In this document: positions 55,574 through 64,000 of the stretch, piece by piece
Layout of the letters: every line of letters begins with the position of its first letter
Position numbering within the stretch: position 1 is the stretch's first letter
Source of the DNA: Laetiporus sulphureus 93-53
Lineage: Eukaryota > Basidiomycota > Agaricomycetes > Polyporales > Laetiporaceae
Direction of reading: 5' to 3'
Assembly (NCBI RefSeq): GCF_001632365.1
Contig: NW_024468515.1
Location: 759,544 to 823,543 of the forward strand
DNA: 64,000 nucleotides
Notes under the pieces: generated by a model
Database searches by the model: none
Told to the model about the DNA's origin: nothing
What the model saw: the letters and a program-made list of their open reading frames with translations, nothing else
Program-made: the position numbers and the translations under genes

Positions 55574-58500
55574 ATGGTGTACCATAACTTGAAAGGCATG
55601 GCTACTCGATAGGCGGATTTTCTAATGCTAACTTCTGGGGCAGCTCTGATCAAGGGGATCCGGGCATGTAAGGTAAGTTATCCCGATAATGACGTTTGGG
55701 CGCAACACTCATCCCAGCAGACTGTAGCTGATGAGCGAGCCCTCGTTAAACAAGAATCCGCTGCTATCCGAGCCTCCTTTAGGGAAGAAGACTCGTACGC
55801 GAGGCATAACAATGTCGCGAAACTGCTTTACATCCACATGCTCGGCTCAGAGGCGCATTTCGGGCAGATGGAGTGTCTCAAGCTGGTGGCCAGTCCACGT
55901 TTCGGGGACAAGCGTCTAGGCTACCTGGGGATTATGCTGTTGCTTGACGAGAGTCAGGAGGTGCTCACGCTTGTAACCAACTCGCTGAAGAAGTATGTCA
56001 TTCTTTCCAGCAAATGCTTCTGCTTGCTGAATCGCTCGCTAGTGATATGAACCACGCCAACATGTATGTCGTAGGACTGGCGTTGTGTACATTCGCAGAT
56101 ATTGCATCCGAGGAGATGTCGCGAGATCTGGCCAACGAGATTGAGAAGCTGCTTGGTTCAAGCAACACGTACATCCGCAAGAAGGTGCATATCATCTCGC
56201 TATATACCGTGCGCTCATTTCGTGACTATATAATCTCAGGCTGCTCTCTGCGCTTTGCGAGTTGTCCGCAAGGTGCCTGAGCTTGCCGATCATTTTGTTT
56301 CGAAAGCCAAGAACCTGCTTGCGGACCGCAATCACGGTGTCCTGTTGACAGCCATTACGCTGGTGACGGAAATGTGTCAAATGGACACGTCCTGTTTGGC
56401 AGAGTTCAGGAATGTAAGCGACACTGGCAACCTCTGCAGAAATGTAGTAGTGATGTCCTTCAGGCGGTTCCGCTGCTCGTACGGCATTTGAAGTCGCTAG
56501 TGACCACAGGATACAGCCCAGAACACGACGTGTCTGGTATCACAGACCCGTTCCTGCAAGTAGAGATACTTCACCTTCTGCGCCTGCTTGGCAAAGGGGA
56601 TGAGAAGGCGAGCGAGGTCATGAACGACATTCTAGCCCAGGTACCTGCCATCTAAATGCACGCTGTTTAGCGCTTATGCAGTGCTCCTCAATAGGTAGCC
56701 ACAAATACAGATTCAACGAAGAACGTCGGAAACTCTATCTTATACGAGACTGTCATGACTGTCTTGGAGATTGAGGCGGACAGCGGCTTGCGCGTAATGG
56801 CTATCAACATTCTGGGTAAATTCCTCAGCAATCGGGATAACAACATCCGGTATGTCTCCTGCATGCAGATGCCGCTCGTGCTGGGCCTCAGTGCGTTAAT
56901 GATGCCTCCAGCTATGTCGCGCTCAATACACTCAACAAGGTTGTCTCGATTGATACCAACGCTGTCCAGCGACATCGAAACATCATTCTAGATTGTCTCC
57001 GCGATGGCGATATCTCCATCCGACGGCGAGCCCTGGAACTATCGTACGCGCTAATCAACGAGCAGAATGTCCGCGTTCTCGTCCGAGAACTGCTCGCATT
57101 CCTCGAGGTCGCGGATGATGAGTTCAAGCTCGGCATGACGACCCAGATCTCTCTGGCGGCAGAGCGCTTCGCCCCTAACAGGCGGTGGCACATTGATACC
57201 GTGCTCCGCGTACTGAAACTGGTCGGTTACTCTGCTCTATATATTGAAATTTACGTCTGCTGCAGCTTGTCCACAGGCCGGCAACTTTGTCCGAGAGGAG
57301 ATCTTATCGGCATTCATCCGTCTTGTAGCATATACCCCTGAGCTGCAGGCATATACCGCATCTAAGCTATACACCGCTCTACGATCCGACATCTCTCAAG
57401 AGTCCCTGACACTCTCGGCTACTTGGATCCTCGGAGAGTACAGCGAGATCCTGCTGGAAGGCGGGCTTGTTGATGAGGATCAGCTTAAGAGGGTGCGCTA
57501 GATTTACTGTATGACATCCGGAGCGCTTACGTTGTCCACTGTGCTGACAGATTACCGATATCGAGCTAGTCGATCTCCTCCTGTCCATTATCGACTCACC
57601 TTACGCCAACTACCTCACGCGCCAATTTGTTCTCACTGCAATCACGAAGGTTTCAGCACGGCCAGGCACCTCGCAAGCTCAGCAAGAACGGATAGACAAT
57701 GTCCTCCTGTCGTATACGGCCAGCCCGGAGCTGGAGATTCAGCAACGAGCGGTCGAGTTCGCGAGCCTGTTTAACCTCGATGTCCGCGCTGGAGTACTGG
57801 AGCGAATGCCTCCTCCGGAATTGAAGGCGACTGTGCTGGGCGTCGGTACGCTGCTTCGAGTTCGATGAACATTAGCTCGTCTTAATGATTGTGCAGTCAG
57901 CGAGAACAAGCCCGTTGGGTCCGTGCAGCCAAGCAAGGATGTAAGCGCCAATGCTCTCTGCGCTTACTGCCTTCTCTTGAATACTATATATACCTGCAGG
58001 GCGATCTTTTGGGCGACGATGTATCGTCCAGCAGTACGCAACCGACCAACGGCAATGTCCCCGCGGTCATGCAGAGCAACCAGGACCTGCTGGCCGAAAT
58101 CTTCGGCAGCTCGACGCCCGCCGCGCCATCACCAGCACCCGCAGCAGCAACGCAGAAGAACACCGTGCAAGACATTCTGGGCCTCTTCGACTCGGCACCT
58201 TCGTCCAGCCCAGCACCCGCTCCTACGCAGATGCCAGTTGCAAATGGCGCGCCAGCCGCGCCTTCTGCGTTCAACCTGCCGCAGACACAGACGCCGCAGA
58301 CACAGACGCCGCAGACACAGCAGCCTCTGCAGCACCGCTTGACAGCGTACACGGCATACGAGAAGAACGAACTAAAGATCACGCTGACGCCGAACACGTC
58401 GCCCACGCGTCCGGGCGTAGTGAACATCCTGGCCAGCTTTCAGGTGACAGGGAGCATTCCGGCGATCGGGCTGAACTTCCAAGCCGCGGTGCCCAAGGTA

Positions 58501-58808
58501 CCCAAGCTGCCTCGTTGTTTCTGGTTCCCATGCTTATTGTTTTAACATAGTCACAACAGCTGCAAATGCTGCCCATGTCGAATCCCGACATCCAACCGGG
58601 AAGAGCTGTGGAGACGCAACAAATGCGAGTAATCGCGCCAGTAGGGGTGAGCGTAGCGTCGTCGCCCTTACCATAATGCAAGCTAACCATGAGTGTACAG
58701 GCCAACGTGCGGCTACGGTTGCGGATATCATATTCGGTCGGAGGGCGTGCTGTTCAGGACCAGGTGGACTTCAGCGGATTCCCGCCGGGTCTGACGGGCG
58801 GTTCATGA
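55574..58808 (+). CDS. APL4: AP-1 complex subunit gamma (gamma-adaptin)
   Basis: Large subunit of the clathrin adaptor AP-1, acting in trans-Golgi/endosome sorting. The N-terminus [30 protein letters not shown] and the rest of the helical-repeat trunk are highly typical (first 20 residues are the family start). To read it, the first exon (55574-55595) must join 55644 through a GC-AG intron (55596-55643, 48 nt, branch site TGCTAAC). The hinge is Pro/Ala/Ser-rich with an [10 protein letters not shown] segment, possibly clathrin-interacting, and a QTQTP repeat (58280-58320). The gamma-ear domain follows: [44 protein letters not shown]. Complete; ends in TGA at 58806-58808. Confidence 0.92.
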
Positions 58809-59166
58809 TCTTGTCTCTTGTTCATATTTGGATAATTGCCGTTGTTTTGCCTCGAGCGCTGTGGCTGCCGATGATTAACGTACTGCTTTTCTATAGCAGC
58901 GTGATTTAGCGAGATTGAAATGGCTAAGGTACGATCGTAAGCGAGGTGATGAAGGTACCGAGGGTAGTCTCTCTTCACTGTGGAGAGCTGGCGAACGTTC
59001 TGCGATCAATATTACTTCAGCCAAGTTCATGCTGGTTAAACGACGTAACTAGAGACACGATCTCTACGGAACAATCTAAAGTACTCCCATTGAGCCACAC
59101 GATGCACAACAGCGTCCACCAGTCAATCCCTCAATATGAAGACTCGTCAATAGCCTCCGTTCTGTT
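58809..59166. other. convergent 3' flanks of APL4 and CYS4
   Basis: No gene seen. Holds 3' UTRs of both genes. Confidence 0.6.
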
Positions 59167-60794
59167 CTAAGTGGCACCCGCCTTCGCAAGGGAGGCAATG
59201 TCGTCCACCGCGCCGTTCCGCGTCTTGATTGCTTGCTGCCCGGGTTTGAGGATGTCGGCGATGCGATGCGCAAGCGGCGACGGCTCTGATTCGAGCGCCA
59301 TCTTGAGGAACCACGGCTTGCTCATATAATTCCTGATCCTATATGTGCATACACGCCGAACGGTCAGCTCGCTGAAACTCGACTGAACGTATGGCAACCT
59401 ACCCATCAGGCAACAGCACCACGACGTTCGCGCCCCTCGTCTGCGCGGCCCTCCTCCCCTCCTGTGTCTCCTTCAGCCACCGCAGCACACCACTCAGGGC
59501 ACTCCCGCTGCTCCCTCCGACAAGAAGGCCTTCGACACGCATGAGCTTGCGCACAGCCGCGAATGCCTCGTCGTCAGATGTCTTCACCCAATGGTCGATC
59601 TCCTCGCGCGCGAGCACGTCCGGCACGAAGTCATACCCGATACCCTCCACGACATACTGCTCGCCCATGTCGGCGGTGTTCAATGACTCGGGCATCGCGA
59701 GGACGCTGCCTCTCTGCGTGTGGGATTCAGGAGTGAGACGGTGAGATAGAGGGGTGTAGAAGGGACTCACGGGATCGACACCGATGATTATGCAGTGTTC
59801 GTTATGCGCCTTTTTCATGGCGCGCGATAGCCCGGTGACGGTGCCCCCTGTACCTGCGCCGGCGACGAGTACGTCGACCTTGCCGGAAGAAGGCTTCTCT
59901 GGCGTAGACGGCGTCGCCGTGATTGCCTCGATGATCTCAGGCCCGGTCGTGTACTCATGCGCTAGAGGATTGTTAACCTAAAATAATATACATGCAGCGT
60001 GAACAGCTGCCATGGTGCGGACGGCATAGATGTTGTAGACGCACGTTACTATACTGATCGAGGATAATTCCACCAGGAATCTCGCGCTGGAGCTTGTGCG
60101 CCACTCCTGCGATCGTTAAGGAATTCAGCCACGAGAGGTGCGGGAGGTGCGAGAGTAGCACTACCTATGTGAGATTCGGGCGAATCCGAGGCAGCCTCGT
60201 CGGGCGTCCGAACGACTTCTGCATCGAGGGCGCGCAGCGCGGCTTCCTTCTCCTGCAGCGTTGAGCACATTCAGCAGAGGAGCGAGAAGTAGAGTAGGTG
60301 GGACGTACAAGAGACATCTTGTTAGGCATCGTGATGATCACGGAATATCCCTTATCTGTAGTATTCAGCATATGTAGGAGCGGAGAGGAGCACTGGTTTG
60401 ACCTTAACGGCGCATGCTATCGCCAGACCGATGCCTGCAAAGAAAATCAGCTTCAGACATGGGTATATGCGCTGTTTGAGCACATATATGCGCACCAGTG
60501 TTGCCAGATGTGGGCTCTATGACCACGCTCTTGCCAGGGATCAGCTTGCCCTCCTTCTCCGCCTCTTCTACCATCCGCTTCGCTATGCGGTCCTTGACGG
60601 ACCCGCCTACGGAAGTGTATTCCAGCTTGCCAACTGCATCTCGCAACGTCAGCGCCTCGCCAACCGGAATTGTTTCTTAACTAACGCAAATTGCACTGTA
60701 GTCCCTCTTGCTGGGCGATCCTGTCCAGCCGGATGAGCGGGGTGTTTCCAACCGCTTCGAGGGCACTGTCGAGGACGTGTTGCGAGAAAGGCAT
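59167..60794 (-). CDS. CYS4: cystathionine beta-synthase lacking the C-terminal CBS domains
   Basis: PLP enzyme of transsulfuration, joining serine and homocysteine. Starts [20 protein letters not shown] at 60794. Marks: [12 protein letters not shown] with the PLP-binding Lys, [40 protein letters not shown] (two exons), [10 protein letters not shown] (phosphate-binding loop), [13 protein letters not shown] and [12 protein letters not shown]. Ends soon after the catalytic domain (about 380 residues), whereas yeast Cys4 and human CBS go on into a two-CBS-motif regulatory module. No such sequence follows in the next ~350 bp. It may be an O-acetylserine or serine-type family member, but the IRxYMxK and GIGYDFVP segments favour CBS. 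Several 50-80 nt introns. Confidence 0.88.
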
Positions 60795-62202
60795 CGCTCG
60801 ATGACGCGAAGAGTGTGTGCAGATCGTGGGCGTTGAAGGAACTCAAGTGAGGAACGTAGTCGGAACGGAACTTACTAAGAGCCCCAAAGCGTTATAAGAG
60901 TGACGCGTTCCACGTGATTAGACGAAAGAATGGCGCAATGATCCTTGCAGGGTGCGCCAGAACGCGTCTCCTGGAGGAACTGTGGCGAAAGCATCCAGAG
61001 AGAGCACCGAAATAAAATAAGGATAGGGCCGGTACCGGCAGCGCCCGCTACGACGAGCAGATACATTTCTGGTCTGTATCTGACCCGTACGTTCATTCAA
61101 GAGACGCTGTGTCAGCATCGTGTATACAATCAAGTGCACGCAGTACTGTGAGTACATCGCATTGGTACGGCTTATACACATCAGTTTTTTTTTAAAAAAA
61201 TTTACATTATTTATACACGGCCGAAGGCCGTGTATAAGATGTGTGAGACAACAAGTGTGGCGCAGGACTACCGAAGTAAGAGGCGAAGTAAGTTTAGCGT
61301 GTTGTATCTAGGTCCCCACGGACATAGCAGAGCAGGCATATAGTAGGGTAAGCTGTGTCATGGTCCTTGCAAACTGTCAACAAACTGGCAAGTGCATATG
61401 CACGACCCACTCCAATCCGCAGCCGCAGCCAGTCCTTTGACTCGTTAGTAATCCCTGCGTGAGTGGGATCGAACCACCAAAATACTCCCACCAGACCCCC
61501 CACACATTCCGGGAGCAGTTATAAGATGAACACCCGGGGGTAACATGGAGGAGGGCGGACCAGGGTTAGAGAAAATGCACGAAGGCGGGCTGAAGGGCGG
61601 GGGAGCAGACGTCCAAAGAGATGTCGAGGTAGAGGCGAAGGGGAAAGGAAAGGGGGGGGGACATAACTGTGTAGTCGACAACAGGTGACGCGCGGCGAAC
61701 TCTACCACGCAGCAGGCCGGATAAAACAACTGGATCCCCTGCATTTAGGTGTTGCTAGGCCTGCATGTTGGTTCCGTATTCGGCGCGGGCATGCAATGTG
61801 GCGGACGGAGAGGCGAGCACGTTGTTTGGTGCCGGGCGCGCATGTGTGGCGCCGGGGTGAAAGATGCGAGAGGGGGGCTTACAAGGCAACCGGTGCGCTC
61901 AGCCTCGTCGCGGAAGATCTCAATGGGCATGAAATGTCGTTGGAGGGGCTTTCAGGTCCTCCATGGTCGTGAATGGGTACAGGCGGGGGCTGGATTCCCC
62001 AAACAGCTTTAGCCGCCCGTGGCGATGGTGGTGGCAAGCCGGAGATTGTGATCCCTTATACACATCAGTGAACGCCATGTTGTTCTTACTGCGGGTCAAG
62101 CGAGGGCGGAAGGCGAACAGTTTTCGCACGTGTTCAGGCGAGTCAAGCGGCATTTCACTGTCTAATGTGTGCGGCCGTGGCAGTTGATCTACGGGCACAG
62201 AG
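60795..62202. other. intergenic, no gene seen
   Basis: Upstream of CYS4 on its right side. Short frames only. Holds a homopolymer junction (T10/A7 near 61184-61200), a 12-bp-stem inverted repeat (61211-61237, listed separately), and G-rich runs near 61650. No repeat-array or rRNA. Confidence 0.5.
61211..61237. repeat. 12-bp perfect inverted repeat, 3-nt loop
   Basis: The arm ttatacacggcc (61211-61222) pairs with ggccgtgtataa (61226-61237) around loop gaa. It follows a T/A-rich tract. It could form a strong hairpin or be a small cruciform or mobile-element end. No gene end lies close enough to call it a terminator. Confidence 0.6.
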
Positions 62203-62634
62203 CATCAGAAAAATGTCACTTTTTCTTTTTTGCTTCTTTTTGTACCTTTTTCTTACAAAAAAGGCAGAAAAGAAAATAATGTAGAAATAAGCGTGAGGAT
62301 CGGCTTGAATTTGCCTTGTTCGCTTCTTTTTGAGCACTTTTTGATTGCTTTCTGATCAGAAAGTTTGTGAAAAGTCCGTTCAAGGACAAAAGGTCAGAGA
62401 ATCTGCCTTGGAATTTCCTGATAGGCTTCTGGGCTTTTGTTCCTTTAATGGACTTGACGACAACTTTTTGGGCAAATCAGTGTTGCCAAGCGTCGTCAAG
62501 GAAGCAAAAGGCCATGAGAAAGTGAGGAATCAGCCGATCCTCATGCTTTTTTCTACATTGTTCTCTTTTCTGCCTTTTTTGTAAGAAAAAGGTACAAAAA
62601 GAAGCCAAAAAGAAAAAGTGATGTTTTCCTGATG
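62203..62634. mobile_element. foldback / MITE-like element with ~105-bp inverted terminal repeats
   Basis: The left arm (about 62203-62308) begins catcag and includes a T-rich stretch, tgcttctttttgtacctttt and aggcagaaaag, then ends near gaggatcggctt. The right arm (about 62531-62634) is its reverse complement with about 10% mismatches and ends ctgatg. The ~220-bp interior has no coding capacity. The shape is that of a non-autonomous DNA element (MITE or foldback). Target-site duplications are not obvious: the flanks show only a shared 'ag'. No transposase in the window. Confidence 0.7.
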
Positions 62635-64000
62635 AGATCGTACACACCACGCCAGTATGGCACCTCACACAACGTCAAGGTGAACTTCACAAACACCTTT
62701 GGTGAGAGGAACGGCAAGTTGATGATGCAGGTGACTGCTGGTGGGTACGTGTATGTACCTGTTACAGTGTCGACTGCAAGAGTGAGCGAAACGGGCTTGG
62801 CTAGCGTGAGTGGTATTGGTGAAGCCGTACGTTGTTCTATCAATTGCTAAAGGTTTTGTATCGTGAGGCTCACTCACGGGCGTGCATCGCTAAGTCGACC
62901 CACAAGGTGAGTCATGCATTTTTCTGGCATTCATGTCTGTCTCTGACGCTCTAAGCTCTAACCTTTGAATACAGTTCACATTACGTCTGCTGTTCAATGG
63001 TCCATGGTATCTGGCATACTCTCGGTACGTACGTCTCGTGAGTTGCTGCAGTCGCCGTACCTGTCTAAGTTCTCGATACATTTTACAATATTGATTTCAA
63101 CACTTGGGCACTGTTCCATTCTGACGAGTGATTGTGTTCCTTGGTAGTGCTATGGACGTTTCTGTAGATCCCAACGAATATATTTTGTTCCAATGTTATA
63201 CGACGCATATACACAGCATGCATAGCAACATTTTTCCATTAGAAAACAGTAAAGAAACTCTGAAAACATATTAAGCTTTGATTTGAAAAAATGGTGAAGA
63301 ATTGAAGCTTCCTCCATCATTAAATTGCTATATATGGGCATACACTACCCAAATATGAAGCAATTTACATAATAGTTTTTAACATTTTTCCAAAGCAGGG
63401 CTTTATATTCTTTAACTATATTTTCACCATTTCTTCAGTGGAAAAATATTGGTATGCACGTTGTGATAGTGACTGTGTGCCAAAGCGAGGGAGAGTCTAG
63501 GCAGCGGAGAGTTTTTTCACATCTCAGTGGAGCAATCCCATGAATCAGTGTCATTTTTCACGTGATGTCGATTTTTGCTTGGTTCTCCATCTTTTCGCTA
63601 ACACCCACTACTGTCGTAGCGGAAACAGTTTGTCACCGGAGACACAGAGAATGAAGCGTTTAGTGAGGCTAGACTCATATCGGCTAAGACTACTGAGCCA
63701 GATGAAAAGCAAGAGCGGCTAATTGGCCACGCCATACAAATCACATAGAAGACCAAATATATATGTTTCTGATAGCACCGAAGCACTTGAAGTGTTTGCT
63801 GTTTCTGACCACTACAGAGCCCGAGGTTTTGCAGGCTCCTCCACAGCCTTTCTTTGGGAGTTAAAGGGAACCTTCTGTCACAGTATTAAGTGGCACCTTT
63901 CTTTTTGCACCATTAAAGTCCTCATTTGAGTGGTTATTCGGACACCAACCTTCATATTGGTCTCGCAACGTGGATACTTGGACAAACAGCACAATGCCAC
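62635..64000. other. gene-free AT-rich end of the window
   Basis: No gene seen. Base composition falls sharply from about 63150 on, with many A/T runs, unlike the GC-balanced genes to the left. It may be a decayed repeat or transposon, or a sub-chromosomal AT island. Confidence 0.45.

Noticed and set aside
61462..61478. tRNA T-arm-like sequence on the minus strand (GGTGG TTCGATC CCACT)
   Set aside because: No matching acceptor stem, D-arm or anticodon arm could be found upstream at the right distance.
1..64000. CRISPR arrays, prophage, rRNA, telomere repeats, secondary-metabolite core genes
   Set aside because: Looked for on both strands; none seen.

Overview
The window looks like nuclear DNA of a basidiomycete fungus, most likely an Agaricomycete. 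Genes are dense, lie on both strands and are split by many short introns (mostly 45-65 nt, GT-AG, with CTAAC/CTGAC-like branch sites). Recognisable families are typical of mushroom-forming fungi: F-box/LRR proteins, a small secreted Cys-rich 'glycopeptide' protein and an alginate-lyase-domain relic. There are no operons, CRISPR arrays or phage features. All exon structures were worked out by eye from frame changes and splice signals.

Layout: 1-13 kb holds four genes: an unrecognised repeat/TM-bearing gene (-), a Zap1-like C2H2 zinc-finger regulator (+), a coiled-coil protein (-) and a large disordered protein (-). 13-20 kb is gene-poor and decayed: a glycopeptide pseudogene with damaged splice sites, about 3.6 kb with no convincing gene, and then three unrelated gene fragments side by side (retropepsin-like DTGA domain, alginate lyase piece, frameshifted LRR/F-box tail). 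20-31 kb holds a J-domain protein, OHCU decarboxylase (urate breakdown), a choline-phosphate cytidylyltransferase-like protein that has lost its HxGH motif, an F-box-type gene, a Gin4/Hsl1/Cdr2-type kinase, TMA16 (ribosome assembly) and a GT2-like membrane glycosyltransferase with a frameshift. 31-46 kb holds PAT1 (mRNA decapping), an F-box gene, SGF73 (SAGA deubiquitinase module) and GDB1 (glycogen debranching enzyme). The last two are divergent, with a palindromic ATF/CREB-type site midway between their starts. 46-61 kb holds a GFA/CENP-V-like zinc protein, DNA ligase IV, a forkhead transcription factor, AP-1 gamma-adaptin and cystathionine beta-synthase without its regulatory CBS domains. 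61-64 kb is gene-free, partly AT-rich, and carries a 432-bp foldback (MITE-like) element with ~105-bp inverted repeats.

The genes are mostly unrelated housekeeping functions and I see no metabolic cluster. I found no convincing new multi-gene system. The most interesting items are the CCT-like pseudoenzyme, the mosaic of gene fragments at 17.9-20 kb, the glycopeptide pseudogene, the frameshift in the glycosyltransferase, the foldback element, and several unusual introns (GC-AG introns, a 27-nt microexon, and introns divisible by three and free of stops, one of them in the ATP loop of a kinase).
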